The position numbers and the translations under genes were made by a program. 64,000 nucleotides of DNA. Origin: Hyphomicrobiales bacterium (GTDB lineage: Bacteria; Pseudomonadota; Alphaproteobacteria; Rhizobiales; Xanthobacteraceae). The stretch spans positions 124,001 to 188,000 of the forward strand of contig JAFKKM010000009.1 in assembly GCA_017305555.1 (NCBI GenBank). The letters are read 5' to 3'. Positions 36,654 to 48,111 of the stretch are shown here, in pieces (the stretch's first letter is position 1; the number at the start of each line of letters is the position of its first letter). The notes under the pieces are model-generated. The model saw only the letters and a program-made list of their open reading frames with translations. It did not search any database and had not been told where the DNA came from.

Positions 36654-37802
36654 ATGCTTCTCGACCAATTGTCCATTCTCATCGCCATCGGCTTTTCGGG
36701 TGCCTCGCTCGGACTGACGCTGTTCATGATGTGGATCGTCGGACGCGGCGAAACGCATCTCCTGAGTTGGTCGCTCGCGCTTGCCTTCATCCTGGTCGGG
36801 GTCGCCTTCTTCGGAAGCGTGGTCGAAAACTACAACGCGACGTTCCTGCTCGTCTCCTTTCTGTTTCTTATTGCCGGCTTCGGCCTGCTCTATGCCGGCT
36901 CGGCGAAATTCTGCTCCGGGCAAGCCGATTGGCCTCTCGCCATGACGCTTGTCATCCTCGGCGGACTATCGACGACTGTGGCCTTCGCGCTTGGTTATTC
37001 CGGAATCGGCACCATGGCCGGCAACATCCTGCTCGGAATCCTGATGCTCACCACCGGGTATCGGTACTGGATCGCGCGCGCGGAATCGCCGCTGCTGATG
37101 ACGGCGAATGCGGCGCTCTACCTCATCGTGTCGGTCTCGTTCGTGCTCTGCGGCTACGCGCTCGCGCACGAAGGGCAGTACATTCTCACCGCAAAACCGT
37201 CCAACTGGGCGGAGGACATCAACTCCATTGTCGTGATCGCGGGGTTGACCGGCATCGGCACCTTGTCGCTGACACTCAATCAGGCGCGCATTGCCAACCG
37301 CCATAAGCGCGAGGCCATGACCGACGCCCTGACCGGGCTCTTGAACCGCAGGGCGCTGTTGCAAAATCCATCCGACACGATGCCGGCGGGCACCGCCCTC
37401 GTTGCGATGGACCTCGACTACTTCAAGAAGATCAACGACCGGTTCGGCCACGACTGCGGCGACCAGGCCCTCAAAGCCTTCGCCGAACTCATCCGCGCCA
37501 ACATCCGCCCAACCGATCTTGCGGCGCGCATGGGCGGCGAGGAATTTTGCATCGTGGTCTCCGACGAAAATCCGCGCGCACCTACCGCCATCGCGGAACG
37601 CATCAGGGAACAGGTCGAAGCGATGACGATCCCGACGGCGGCCGGGCCCATTCGCACAACGGTCAGCGCCGGGATCTCGTATTCCTCCGGCGACGAAACG
37701 CTCCAGTCACTGCTGATCCGCGCCGACGAAGCGCTCTACGAGGCCAAATCCGAAGGACGCAATCGCGTCAGAACATCAAGCCTCAACAGCTTGGCCGCGT
37801 AG
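36654..37802 (+). CDS. Membrane-anchored diguanylate cyclase
   Basis: A 382-aa protein. The first 210 residues hold about six membrane segments of a MASE-like sensor. The GGDEF domain has DALTGLLNRRALL, DLDYFKKINDRFGHDCGDQ and the active-site ARMGGEEFCIVV (GGEEF variant, active in the family). It ends with DEALYEAKSEGRNRV. It makes cyclic di-GMP in response to a membrane signal. It is the second diguanylate cyclase within 4 kb but not a close copy of the first. The ATG at 36654 is chosen because it begins the first helix. Confidence 0.93.
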   Translation: MLLDQLSILIAIGFSGASLGLTLFMMWIVGRGETHLLSWSLALAFILVGVAFFGSVVENYNATFLLVSFLFLIAGFGLLYAGSAKFCSGQADWPLAMTLVILGGLSTTVAFALGYSGIGTMAGNILLGILMLTTGYRYWIARAESPLLMTANAALYLIVSVSFVLCGYALAHEGQYILTAKPSNWAEDINSIVVIAGLTGIGTLSLTLNQARIANRHKREAMTDALTGLLNRRALLQNPSDTMPAGTALVAMDLDYFKKINDRFGHDCGDQALKAFAELIRANIRPTDLAARMGGEEFCIVVSDENPRAPTAIAERIREQVEAMTIPTAAGPIRTTVSAGISYSSGDETLQSLLIRADEALYEAKSEGRNRVRTSSLNSLAA

Positions 37803-38009
37803 GCTGCCACATCGGATCGGTAGCCAGACGGCGCGCCACCTCCGGCAAGCCGATAGCGTGATCACACAATGATGCCGTTCGGCGACCGGCGCACCCGCGC
37901 GGTGCGACCGTTTCTCCACCCCGCAATTTCCCCTTTGGGGTGTTGAGAAGGGTGTGGTTTCATGGGAAGACGACAGCCTGTTTCCAACCTCACCCGTGAG
38001 TGCCACGTC

Positions 38010-39794
38010 ATGACCTATCGCGCGCCCATCAACGACATTCTGCTGGCCCTCAACCACGGCGCCGGTTTGCAGGCCGCCGTCGATGCCGGCCATCTGGGCG
38101 ATTACGACGCCGACATTGCCGCCGCGGTGCTCGAGGAAGCGGGCAAGTTCGCGAGCGACGTGCTGGCGCCGCTCAACCGCGTCGGCGATCAGAACGGCAT
38201 CAAGCTCAGCGACAACAAGGTGACCACCGCGCCGGGCTGGCCCGATGCCTATCAGCGCTGGACCGCCGCCGGCTGGAACGCGGTCGCGGGCAGCGAGGAA
38301 TTTGGCGGTCAGGGACTGCCGGGCGCGATCAACGCCGCCTGTACCGAAATCTGGAGCGCGGCGAACATCGCGTTCGAATTGTGCCCGCTGCTGACCGCCA
38401 GCGCCATCGAGGCGCTCGATGCGCACGGCAGCGACGAGTTGAAGAACATCTATCTCGCCAAGCTGATCTCCGGCGAGTGGCCCGGCACCATGCAACTGAC
38501 CGAGCCGCACGCCGGCTCCGACGTCGGCCTGCTGCGTTCGCGCGCCGATCGCGCCGGCGACGGCACCTATCGCATCAGCGGCACCAAGATCTTCATCACC
38601 TACGGCGACCACGACATGACTGATAACATCATTCATTTCGTGCTGGCACGCCTGCCGGACGCCCCCGCCGGCACCAAGGGCATTTCGCTGTTCCTGATTC
38701 CGAAATTCCTTGTCAACGCCGACGGCTCGCTCGGCAAACGCAACGACGTCTATCCGTCCGGCGTCGAGCACAAGCTCGGCATTCACGCCTCGCCCACCTG
38801 CACCATGACCATGGGCGACAACGGCGGCGCGGTGGGATACCTGATCGGTGAGGAAAATCGTGGAATGCAATGCATGTTCACGATGATGAATCAGGCGCGC
38901 CTCGGCGTCGGCCTGCAAGGCGTCGGCCTTGCCGACCGTGCCTATCAGCAGGCGCTCGCCTACGCGCAGGAGCGCAAGCAGGGCAAAGGCAGCGGTTCGA
39001 CCGGCGCCGGCCCCGACCCGATCATCGTGCATCCCGACGTCAAGCGCATGTTGATGCAGATGCGCTCGATGACCGCGGCCGCGCGCACCATCTGCTACGC
39101 GACCGCCGTGGCATTGGACGTCGCCGCCCGCGCCAAGGACCCGCAGGTCCGCGCCGCCGCCGCCGCGCGCGGCGCGCTGCTCACGCCGATCGCCAAGGCC
39201 TTCTCCACCGACATTGGCAACGAGGTCGCATCCCTCGGCGTGCAGATTCACGGCGGCATGGGCTTCATCGAAGAGACCGGCGCGGCACAACACCTGCGCG
39301 ATGCGCGCATCACGCCGATCTATGAGGGCACCAACGGCATCCAGTCGATCGACCTCGTCACGCGCAAGCTCGGCGTCAAGGGCGGCGAGTCGGTTTGGGC
39401 GCTCCTCGGTGAACTGTCCGACATCGTCAAGCGCGTCGAGACATCGAACGATCCGGCATTCGGCTCGACCGGCGCAAAACTGCGCGAGGCGCTGGAGTCG
39501 CTTGAGCGCACCAGCCGCTGGCTGCTCGAACGCCTCGGCACCGCGCCGAACGAAGCGCTCGCCGGTGCGACACCCTATCTGCGGCTGTTCGGCTCCACCC
39601 TCGGCGGCTGCATGTTGGCCAATGAAGCGATGGCGGCGCGCGACAGCGGCGACCAGTTCGGCGACCCGAAGCGCTACGTGACACTGGCGCGTTACTTCGC
39701 CGAGAATGTCGCGGTCCAGGCGCCGTCGCTGGAGCGCACCGTGGTCGAAAGCGCCGACACCGTGCTCGGCGCCGACGCCATTTTGCTGGCCTGA
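38010..39794 (+). CDS. Acyl-CoA dehydrogenase, long form
   Basis: A 594-aa FAD enzyme of the form with a C-terminal extra domain. It opens TYRAPINDILLALNHGAGLQ, has MQLTEPHAGSDVG, GTKIFITYGDHDM, GAQ..HLRDARITPIYEGTNGIQ with the catalytic glutamate, and RKLGVK. It removes two hydrogens from an acyl-CoA, passing electrons to ETF. The ATG at 38010 is chosen from homology; an ATG at 37962 gives an odd leader. It is 71 bp ahead of the enoyl-CoA hydratase gene, and the two steps are consecutive in beta-oxidation. Confidence 0.93.
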   Translation: MTYRAPINDILLALNHGAGLQAAVDAGHLGDYDADIAAAVLEEAGKFASDVLAPLNRVGDQNGIKLSDNKVTTAPGWPDAYQRWTAAGWNAVAGSEEFGGQGLPGAINAACTEIWSAANIAFELCPLLTASAIEALDAHGSDELKNIYLAKLISGEWPGTMQLTEPHAGSDVGLLRSRADRAGDGTYRISGTKIFITYGDHDMTDNIIHFVLARLPDAPAGTKGISLFLIPKFLVNADGSLGKRNDVYPSGVEHKLGIHASPTCTMTMGDNGGAVGYLIGEENRGMQCMFTMMNQARLGVGLQGVGLADRAYQQALAYAQERKQGKGSGSTGAGPDPIIVHPDVKRMLMQMRSMTAAARTICYATAVALDVAARAKDPQVRAAAAARGALLTPIAKAFSTDIGNEVASLGVQIHGGMGFIEETGAAQHLRDARITPIYEGTNGIQSIDLVTRKLGVKGGESVWALLGELSDIVKRVETSNDPAFGSTGAKLREALESLERTSRWLLERLGTAPNEALAGATPYLRLFGSTLGGCMLANEAMAARDSGDQFGDPKRYVTLARYFAENVAVQAPSLERTVVESADTVLGADAILLA

Positions 39795-39865
39795 TACCCC
39801 GCGACCGGCGGCCAAGCGCCGCCATTATTTCGCCGCAAGAATCCCGAGCCGAAAAAGGACCTCGA

Positions 39866-40627
39866 ATGACCGACCATCTGACCGTGACCGACACCGAGGC
39901 CACGCGCGTTATCGCTTTCAATCGGCCGGATAAGAAGAACGCACTGACGCAAGACATGTATCGGGCAACCACCGATGCGATCAACGGCGCGCAGGACAAT
40001 GCCGCGATCCGTTGTCTCGTCCTCACCGGCGGCGCCGGTGTCTTCACCGCCGGCAACGATCTCGAGGATTTTCTCAAAGGCGGCACCGCCAGCGCCGACA
40101 AGCCGCGTCCCTCCGCTGCGCTCGGCTTCCTGCACGCACTCGCGCGCAACACCAAGCCACTCGTCGCTGCCGTCGACGGTATCGCTATCGGCGTCGGCAC
40201 CACGATGCTGTTTCATTGTGACTACGTCGTCGCCAGCAATAATGCGCGGTTCTCGACTCCGTTCATCCATCTCGGACTGGTGCCGGAAGGCGCATCGAGT
40301 CTTTTGATACCTCGCGCCATCGGCCATCAACGCGCCTTCGCCACGCTGGTGATGGGCCGCTCGCTCAATGCCGAAGAAGGGCGTGAAGCCGGTTTCGTCA
40401 ATGCCGTGGTTCCGGTCGGCGAAGCCGATGCCGAAGCGCTGAAGGTCGCACGCGAAATTTCCGCGCTGCCGGCGGAAGCGGTCGCGATCTCGCGCAAGCT
40501 GCTAAAACCTTCGCCAGAGGAACTGATCGAGCGGATCAATCACGAGAGCGCACTGTTCGGCGAACGGATGCGTTCGCAGGAAGCCATCAACGCCTTCAAG
40601 GCATTCTTCGCACGCAAGAAGGCCTGA
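39866..40627 (+). CDS. Enoyl-CoA hydratase/isomerase family protein
   Basis: A 253-aa crotonase-fold enzyme. It shows IAFNRPDKKNALTQDMY, LTGGAGVFTAGNDLEDFL for the oxyanion hole, AAVDGIAIGVGTTMLFHCDYVVASNNARFSTPFIHLGLVPEGAS, and KLLKPSPEEL. One glutamate of the hydratase pair is seen in PEGASS. It hydrates or isomerises enoyl-CoA. Spacing suggests co-transcription with the preceding acyl-CoA dehydrogenase. Confidence 0.93.
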   Translation: MTDHLTVTDTEATRVIAFNRPDKKNALTQDMYRATTDAINGAQDNAAIRCLVLTGGAGVFTAGNDLEDFLKGGTASADKPRPSAALGFLHALARNTKPLVAAVDGIAIGVGTTMLFHCDYVVASNNARFSTPFIHLGLVPEGASSLLIPRAIGHQRAFATLVMGRSLNAEEGREAGFVNAVVPVGEADAEALKVAREISALPAEAVAISRKLLKPSPEELIERINHESALFGERMRSQEAINAFKAFFARKKA

Positions 40628-40657
40628 TCGAACAGACTGACCCGCGATGAGGACCTG

Positions 40658-42312
40658 ATGCGGCGCACCCTGCCGATACTTGTCGCCTTGATCGCTTGCC
40701 TTGCGTCAGCACACGCGCGGGCGAGCGATCGTGTTGCGTTGCGCATCCTCGCGATCAACGATCTGCACGGCAATCTCGAACCGCCGCCGGGCGGCATCCG
40801 CATCGACGATCCTGCCAACAAGGACCGAAAGATTCGTGTCGACGCCGGCGGCGTCGAACGTATGGCGACGCTGGTGAAGCAACTGCGCGAAGGCCATAAA
40901 AACACGATCTTCGTCGCCGCTGGCGATCTGATCGGCGCAAGCCCGTTTCTCTCCGCGATGTTTATGACGAACCGACGATCGAGTCATTGTCGCTGATGGG
41001 CATGGAGGTTGCATCCGTCGGCAATCATGAATTCGACGAAGGCAAGGCCGAGCTGCTGCGAATGCAGAACGGTGGATGCCATCCGATCGACGGCTGCCAG
41101 GGGCCGCATCCGTTTACAGGCGCGACATTCCGCTATCTCGCCGCTTCGACGTTCGACAAGATCACGCGCAAAACGCTCTTTCCGCCCTACGCGATCAAGA
41201 CTTTTGACGGCATCCCCGTCGCCTTCATCGGCCTGACCTTGAAGAACACGCCGCGCCTTGTCTCGCCGGTCGGCGTGGCCGATCTCGAATTTCGCGACGA
41301 GGCCGACACCGTCAATGCGCTGGTACCGGAGTTAAAAGCGAAAGGCGTCGAGGCCATCGTGGTGCTGATCCACGAGGGTGGTTTCCCCACCGGCGATTAC
41401 AACGAGTGCCCCGGCATCTCCGGCCCCATCGTCGATATCGTCAAGAAGTTCGACAAGGCGGTCGATATCGTCGTCAGCGGTCACACGCACCAAGCGTATA
41501 CCTGCAATATCGACGGCCGGCTCGTCACCAGCGGCGACAAGTACGGTACGCTGGTCACCGCCATCGACGTCGAACTGGATCGCAACACGCGCGATGTGGT
41601 GAGCGCGAAAGCGAACAACATCATCGTCCGCACCGATACACTGGCGAAGGATGCGGAGCAGACCCGGCTGATCGCCGATTATCAGCGGCTCGCCGGTCCC
41701 ATTGCCGCGCGCCCGGCAGGCCACATCACGGCCTCGCTATCGCGCATCCCCAGCGATGCCGGCGAAAGCGTGCTCGGCGACATCGTCGCCGACGCACAAC
41801 TCGCCGCGACGCGATCTGCCGACAAGGGCGGTGCGGTGATTGCCTTCACCAACCCCGGCGGCGTGCGCAGCCCGATGATCCGGCGTGACGATGGCAGCAT
41901 CACTTATGGCGACGTGTTCGCGGCACAGCCGTTCCGCAACCAGCTTGTGACGCTGACGCTGACCGGCGCGCAGATCAAGGCGGCACTGGAGCAGCAATGG
42001 CTCGATCCGACGCGACCGCGCGTCCTGCAAGTCTCCCAAGGTTTCAGCTACACCTGGGACAACGCCAAGCCGCTCGGCGGGCGCATCGTGGCTGCGACCA
42101 TGACCCTCAACGGCACGCCGATCGATCCAGCAGCGAGCTATCGCGTCACCGTCAATAACTTCCTCGCGGTCGGTGGCGACGGCTTTACCGTGCTGAAGGA
42201 AGGGACGTCGCAACTTTTCGGCGTCTATGACGCCGATGCGCTCTATGCTTACTTCCAGACAAACAGCCCGGTGGCGCCACCAACAATCGGCCGAATCGTC
42301 CGGCTCAATTGA
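40658..42312 (+). pseudogene. 5'-nucleotidase/metallophosphatase gene with one-base frameshift
   Basis: The first frame (40658-40996) has a signal peptide (LPILVALIACLASAHA), then RILAINDLHGNLEPP and FVAAGDLIGASPFLSAMF. The second frame (from about 40960 to 42312) continues SLSLMGMEVASVGNHEFDEG, VSGHTHQAYTC, and the C-terminal 5'-nucleotidase domain (NNFLAVGGDGFTVL). Restoring one T in the TTT at 40961-40963 gives SAMFYDEPTIESLSLMG, a seamless family match, so a single deleted base splits an otherwise intact gene of about 550 aa. The product would be a periplasmic nucleotidase. It may be a true recent mutation or a sequencing error. Confidence 0.85.
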
Positions 42313-42359
42313 GTTACCTTGAATTATTCGCCGATACTGCTCGCACGAGTTCTGTAAAG

Positions 42360-42917
42360 ATGCCGCCACCGATCAAAGTCGAACTGGTACAGCACGATCC
42401 GCGCTGGGCTGTCGACGCGAAGGCTGAGGCCAAGCTGTTAGCGGACATTCTCGGTCGATGTCTGATCACCGTCCATCATGTCGGCTCCACCGCCATTCCC
42501 GGCATTCGTGCAAAGCCGATTCTGGATCTGATACCGGTGGCTCTCAGTCTCACGAATCTCGATACACGCCGGAGCGACATTGAGTCACTCGGCTATGAAT
42601 GGTGGGGCGAGTACGGGTTGCCGGGACGGCGCTATTGCACCAAGGCCGAGGCTGTTACCGGACGCAGGTTCATTCAATTGCACTGTTACGAAGATGGCTC
42701 ACCGGAAATCATCCGCCATCTGGCATTCCGTGACTATCTAAGAGCCTATCCACAACACGCGGCGGCTTACGACGCGATCAAGAGCCGCTGTCAGGTCAGG
42801 CATCCGGATGATTCACATGCCTATAGCGACTGCAAGGCGGCCTGGATCGTAGGAGCGGAGACCGAGGCGTTGAACTGGTATCGAATACACCGGTCGCAAG
42901 CCGCGATTCGTCGTTGA
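42360..42917 (+). CDS. GrpB family protein (UPF0157, nucleotidyltransferase-like)
   Basis: A 185-aa protein with HHVGSTAIPGIRAKPILDLIPV, the GrpB signature (GSTxxxG...K-x-x-x-D), and RRFIQLHCYEDGSPEIIRHLAFRDYLRAYP. The family is a minimal nucleotidyltransferase fold of unclear substrate. The ATG at 42360 follows AAAG; the frame is open further upstream into the preceding gene without a ribosome site. It stands alone. Confidence 0.88.
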   Translation: MPPPIKVELVQHDPRWAVDAKAEAKLLADILGRCLITVHHVGSTAIPGIRAKPILDLIPVALSLTNLDTRRSDIESLGYEWWGEYGLPGRRYCTKAEAVTGRRFIQLHCYEDGSPEIIRHLAFRDYLRAYPQHAAAYDAIKSRCQVRHPDDSHAYSDCKAAWIVGAETEALNWYRIHRSQAAIRR

Positions 42918-43002
42918 ATCGTCACGCACGGTGTAGGAATTTCAGATCAAGGGCACTAAGATAAGCGCTCCTCACTCGCGCCCCGGCGCGGCGGATCCTT
43001 GA

Positions 43003-43932
<930 letters not shown>

Positions 43933-44002
43933 CGTCCCGCCACATTCCGTCCTCACCCGTGTTTATCATCGCGCGCGACCGACATTCAGCAGGAACCTGA
44001 CC

Positions 44003-44257
44003 ATGGCCGATACCAACCACGCCGATATCAAGAAGCTGAGTTTCGAGCGCGCGCTGGAGGAACTCGAATCGATCGTCACGCGCCTTGAAGGCGGTCAGGT
44101 CGCGCTGGAGGAATCGGTCGCGATCTACGAGCGCGGCGAGGCGCTCAAGCGGCGCTGCGAGGATTTGCTGCGTCAGGCCGAAGCGCGCGTCGACAAGATC
44201 ACCACCGACGCCAAGGGCCAGCCTAACGGCACCGAACCGCTCGACGTTCCGTCATAA
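44003..44257 (+). CDS. xseB: Exodeoxyribonuclease VII small subunit
   Basis: An 84-aa protein: LSFERALEELESIVTRLEGGQVALEESVAIYERGEALKRRCEDLLRQAEARVDKI is the complete XseB helical hairpin. It binds several copies to XseA to degrade single-stranded DNA. AGGAACC lies upstream of the ATG. Confidence 0.96.
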   Translation: MADTNHADIKKLSFERALEELESIVTRLEGGQVALEESVAIYERGEALKRRCEDLLRQAEARVDKITTDAKGQPNGTEPLDVPS

Positions 44258-44466
44258 CGATCGTCGCGCGGCCGGAAACGGCCATCGCCGTTGCTGGCCT
44301 TTGATTTAACCTCCGATGTCGGCTTTACTGCGAGTGCGGGGCGTGAGCCTCCGCGCGAATTTCCCTTTTGAATTCAAACGAGCGCCAGATTGCCTCAAGC
44401 ATTTCTCTTATTCGGCAGCACGAATTCACACCTGTCAGTTGCGCTTTTTCAAGCAGGGTTGTGAGC

Positions 44467-45708
44467 GTGCGCGTACAACGCCGCCACGTCATCTATGTTC
44501 AGGGTTACGATCCGCGCGGGCTCGCGCAATACTATCGTCTGTTCCGCACCGAGTTGCGTAAATCCGCCGCTCTCTATGGATTGCAGGCCAAGGTCGGCCG
44601 GCCGCAGAGCGCGAACGACGACACGATGGCAACATGGTCGATTGAAACGCAGGGCCACGGCTGGCAAACCCACGTCACCTACGATTTCCTGCGCTGGGAA
44701 GACCTGATCAAGGGTGACTTCGCCGCGCCGATCTGGCGCACCGTGTTGCACGGGTTCACGATCTACTGCCGCGCATTTCTCGCGGGCGTCATTCCGCGCA
44801 TCTGGAAAGCGCACTGGCGCTTCGGGATGTTCATCACCTATCCGCATTTCGTGCTGCTGAATCTGGCAATCTGGTCGGCTCTCCCGGCATGGGGCGTTGG
44901 TACCATCGCGGGTTATCTCGGGGCGACGACGCCATTCAAATGGATCGCGGCCATTGCCGTATTTCTCGCCGCGCTGTGGGCGCTGTTGAAATATACCGAG
45001 AAGCGCACCTACGCGCTCTACCTGATGTCGGACACCATCTTCACCTGGCAGTTCGCACATCGCGCGCGGCCGGAATGGGATCGCCGCATCGATCGCTTCG
45101 CGCAGCATCTGGTCGAGGTCGCACGCACCAGCGATGCCGAGGAGATCGTCGTGGTCGGCCACAGCTCCGGCTCGTTCCTCGGCGTCGAGATCATGGCCCG
45201 CGCACTCGCGATCGATCCTGACCTCGGCCGTCACGGCCCGCGCGTCGTGCTGCTGACGCTGGGCGGCAACCTGCCGATCGTCGGCTTCATTCCTGCCTCG
45301 GAGTCGTTTCGCAAGCACCTGGGACAACTTGCGGTCGCGCCCGCGGTCGATTGGATCGACGGCCAGTCGCGCAAGGACGTGATGAATTTCTATCCGTTCG
45401 ACCCTATCTCCGGTCATGGCATCGATGCCGGAACAGCGCGGCGTAATCCGACCGTGGTGCCGATCCGGTTCCGCGACATGATCGATCCGTCACACTACAA
45501 TCGATTTCGCTGGCAGTTCTTCCGCGTCCACTTCCAATTCGTCATGGCCAGCGAGCGACCGCATCCGTTTGACTTCTATTCGATCGTGTGCGGCCCAGTC
45601 GCCTTGCCCGACCGTGTCACCGACCCAGCCGCGGCGCTGGCTACCGCAACAGGGCCGCTCAAACCGAATCCCACCGGACCCCTTTCCTCAACCGCCCTTG
45701 CACGATAA
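44467..45708 (+). CDS. Membrane protein with alpha/beta-hydrolase motif
   Basis: A protein of about 413 aa. RRHVIYVQGYDPRGLAQYYR begins an alpha/beta-hydrolase fold, two or three hydrophobic helices lie around residues 115-180, and VVVGHSSGSFLG is a nucleophile elbow (G-H-S-S-G). A histidine follows near the C-terminus (DPSHYN). It may be a lipase-like enzyme at the membrane. GTG at 44467 is preferred because AGGG lies 8 bases upstream; GTG at 44461 and ATG at 44368 are possible. No specific substrate is recognised. It lies alone between xseB and dxs. Confidence 0.7.
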   Translation: MRVQRRHVIYVQGYDPRGLAQYYRLFRTELRKSAALYGLQAKVGRPQSANDDTMATWSIETQGHGWQTHVTYDFLRWEDLIKGDFAAPIWRTVLHGFTIYCRAFLAGVIPRIWKAHWRFGMFITYPHFVLLNLAIWSALPAWGVGTIAGYLGATTPFKWIAAIAVFLAALWALLKYTEKRTYALYLMSDTIFTWQFAHRARPEWDRRIDRFAQHLVEVARTSDAEEIVVVGHSSGSFLGVEIMARALAIDPDLGRHGPRVVLLTLGGNLPIVGFIPASESFRKHLGQLAVAPAVDWIDGQSRKDVMNFYPFDPISGHGIDAGTARRNPTVVPIRFRDMIDPSHYNRFRWQFFRVHFQFVMASERPHPFDFYSIVCGPVALPDRVTDPAAALATATGPLKPNPTGPLSSTALAR

Positions 45709-46087
45709 AGAGGAACCCGAGGTCCTCCCGGTCGTTAAGGTCAAGGCGCATTTGAACCAATGCGCCCTGCGGCCTGACCAATAGCAATGCCGAAAGTTGG
45801 CTTTGGGGAGGAGGCTTGGTATAAGATTGGAAACACTATACATTTGCACGCTCGTCTCGGCCGACCGAATTTCGGCTAAGGGATTGAAACTGCTTGTGTA
45901 AATGCCGAAATTGAACTCGCGCAGTGGACGTGATCTACATCACAGTTCTCGGAAGCAGCGCGCAATAGGCTCGAAACCGTTTTCCCTGCTCAGGGGCGAT
46001 AGGATGGCGGGTGCCCGATGCGCAAGGGTTGCGCAGCACCCATATTATCCTTGTCGCCATGCCTGACATGCAAATTGGAACTCTGCC
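45709..46087. other. Leader region of dxs
   Basis: About 380 bp without a gene. It holds a 22-bp hairpin (45745-45766) and AT-rich promoter-like TTGGTA...TATACA at about 45818-45842. The rest shows no recognised riboswitch; a thiamine element was looked for and not seen. Confidence 0.4.
45745..45766 (+). terminator. Hairpin after the hydrolase-like gene
   Basis: GGCGCATT (45745-45752) and AATGCGCC (45759-45766) form a perfect 8-bp stem with a 6-base loop. No T-run follows, so it may end or stabilise the upstream transcript. Confidence 0.4.
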
Positions 46088-48019
46088 GTGACCAGCTTCA
46101 GTAAGACACCGCTTCTTGACACGATCCGCACCCCTGACGACTTGCGCAAGCTCAAGGTGGAGCAGGTTCGCCAGGTCGCCGACGAGTTGCGGCAAGAAAC
46201 CATTGATGCCGTGTCCGTCACCGGCGGGCATTTCGGTGCCGGCCTCGGCGTGGTCGAATTGACCACGGCAATCCACTACATCTTCGATACGCCGCGTGAC
46301 CGGTTGATCTGGGACGTCGGCCACCAAGCCTACCCGCACAAGATTCTGACCGGCCGCCGCGACCGCATCCGCACGTTGCGCACCGCGGGCGGTCTCTCCG
46401 GCTTCACCAAGCGTTCCGAGAGCGATTACGATCCGTTCGGCGCCGCGCATTCGTCCACGTCGATTTCGGCCGGCCTCGGCATGGCCGTGGCGCGCGACCT
46501 CTCCGGCGGCAAGAACAATGTCATCGCTGTGATCGGCGACGGTTCGATGTCGGCGGGCATGGCCTACGAGGCGATGAACAACGCCGGTGCGATGAATTCG
46601 CGGCTGATCGTCATCCTCAACGACAACGACATGTCTATTGCGCCTCCGGTCGGCGCAATGTCGGCCTATCTGTCGCGGCTGTATTCAGGCAAGACCTATC
46701 GCACGATCCGCGAGGCCGCCAAGCAGCTCGGCAAGCATCTGCCGAAGGTGATCTCCGACCGCGCCGAGAAGGTCGAGGAATATTCCCGCGGCTTCATGAC
46801 CAACAACGGCACGCTGTTCGAGGAGCTGGGCTTCTACTATGTCGGCCCGATCGATGGTCATAATCTCGACCATCTGCTGCCGGTGCTGAAGAACGTCCGC
46901 GACATGGAGACCGGCCCGGTGCTGATCCATGTCGTCACGCAGAAGGGCAAGGGTTATGGCCCAGCGGAAGCCGCCGCCGACAAGTATCACGCGGTGGTCA
47001 AATTCGATGTCGCCACTGGCGCGCAATCGAAATCCAAGCCCAACGCGCCCGCGTATCAGAACGTGTTTGGCCAGTCGCTGGTCAAGGAAGCCGAGAAGGA
47101 CGACAAGATCGTCGCCATTACCGCGGCGATGCCGTCCGGCACCGGCGTCGATATCTTCAACAAGGCGTTTCCGAAGCGCACGTTTGACGTCGGCATCGCC
47201 GAGCAGCACGCGGTGACTTTCGCCGCCGGTCTTGCGACTGAAGGCTACAAGCCGTTCTGCGCGATCTACTCGACCTTCCTGCAACGCGGCTACGACCAGG
47301 TGGTTCACGACGTCGCGATCCAGAACCTGCCGGTGCGTTTCGCCATCGACCGCGCCGGGCTCGTCGGCGCTGACGGTGCAACCCATGCCGGATCGTTCGA
47401 CAACGCCTATCTCGGCTGCCTGCCAAGCTTCGTCATCATGGCGGCGTCGGATGAAGCCGAACTGGTTCACATGGTCGCCACGCAGGTCGCCATCAACGAC
47501 CGCCCGAGCGCGGTGCGCTATCCGCGCGGCGAAGGCCGCGGCGTGGAGATGCCGGAAGTCGGCGTGCCGCTGCCGATCGGTAAGGGCCGCATCATTCGTC
47601 AGGGCAACAAGGTCGCGCTGCTCTCGTTCGGCACCCGTCTCGCCGATTGCGAGAAGGCCGCCGACGAACTCGCAGCGCATGGTCTGTCCACCACGGTCGC
47701 CGACGCGCGCTTCATGAAGCCGCTCGACGTCGAGTTGGTGCTGAAGCTAGCGCGTGAGCACGAAATCCTGCTCACCGTCGAGGAAGGCGCAATCGGCGGC
47801 TTCGGCTCGCACGTGATACAGACGCTCGCCGAAAACGGAATGCTCGACAGCGGCCTGCTGCGCTTCCGCTCGCTGGTGCTTCCGGACGAATTCATCGACC
47901 ACAACACGCCGGCGGCGATGTACGCTTATGCCGGCCTCGACGCCAAGGGCATCGTCGCCAAGGTGTTCGAGACCATCGGCAAAGACAAGGCCGGAACCAT
48001 CAAGCTCGCCGGCGCGTAA
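46088..48019 (+). CDS. dxs: 1-deoxy-D-xylulose-5-phosphate synthase
   Basis: A 643-aa thiamine-diphosphate enzyme. It shows [45 protein letters not shown] (ThDP/metal site), [28 protein letters not shown], and the second domain with [17 protein letters not shown] and [15 protein letters not shown]. It joins pyruvate and glyceraldehyde 3-phosphate, the first step of the MEP isoprenoid route. It starts with GTG at 46088. A strong terminator follows. Confidence 0.97.
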   Translation: MTSFSKTPLLDTIRTPDDLRKLKVEQVRQVADELRQETIDAVSVTGGHFGAGLGVVELTTAIHYIFDTPRDRLIWDVGHQAYPHKILTGRRDRIRTLRTAGGLSGFTKRSESDYDPFGAAHSSTSISAGLGMAVARDLSGGKNNVIAVIGDGSMSAGMAYEAMNNAGAMNSRLIVILNDNDMSIAPPVGAMSAYLSRLYSGKTYRTIREAAKQLGKHLPKVISDRAEKVEEYSRGFMTNNGTLFEELGFYYVGPIDGHNLDHLLPVLKNVRDMETGPVLIHVVTQKGKGYGPAEAAADKYHAVVKFDVATGAQSKSKPNAPAYQNVFGQSLVKEAEKDDKIVAITAAMPSGTGVDIFNKAFPKRTFDVGIAEQHAVTFAAGLATEGYKPFCAIYSTFLQRGYDQVVHDVAIQNLPVRFAIDRAGLVGADGATHAGSFDNAYLGCLPSFVIMAASDEAELVHMVATQVAINDRPSAVRYPRGEGRGVEMPEVGVPLPIGKGRIIRQGNKVALLSFGTRLADCEKAADELAAHGLSTTVADARFMKPLDVELVLKLAREHEILLTVEEGAIGGFGSHVIQTLAENGMLDSGLLRFRSLVLPDEFIDHNTPAAMYAYAGLDAKGIVAKVFETIGKDKAGTIKLAGA

Positions 48020-48040
48020 GCGTCAGGCCGGACGATATCG

Positions 48041-48076
48041 AAACCCCGCTTCCGGCGCGCTGGAAGCGGGGTTTTT
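48041..48076 (+). terminator. Rho-independent terminator after dxs
   Basis: A 12-bp stem (AACCCCGCTTCC / GGAAGCGGGGTT) with a short loop followed by a T-run at 48072-48076, 22 bp behind the dxs stop. Confidence 0.85.
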
Positions 48077-48111
48077 CATTTGCCGCGGGACCGCGATAGA
48101 CTGTTCGCGAT

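Noticed and set aside
37776-39815. A 679-codon minus-strand frame opposite the acyl-CoA dehydrogenase
   Set aside because: Histidine- and arginine-rich shadow of a well-conserved dehydrogenase gene.
45709-46087. Possible thiamine or other riboswitch in front of dxs
   Set aside because: No conserved thi-box segments were recognised; only a hairpin and a promoter-like sequence.
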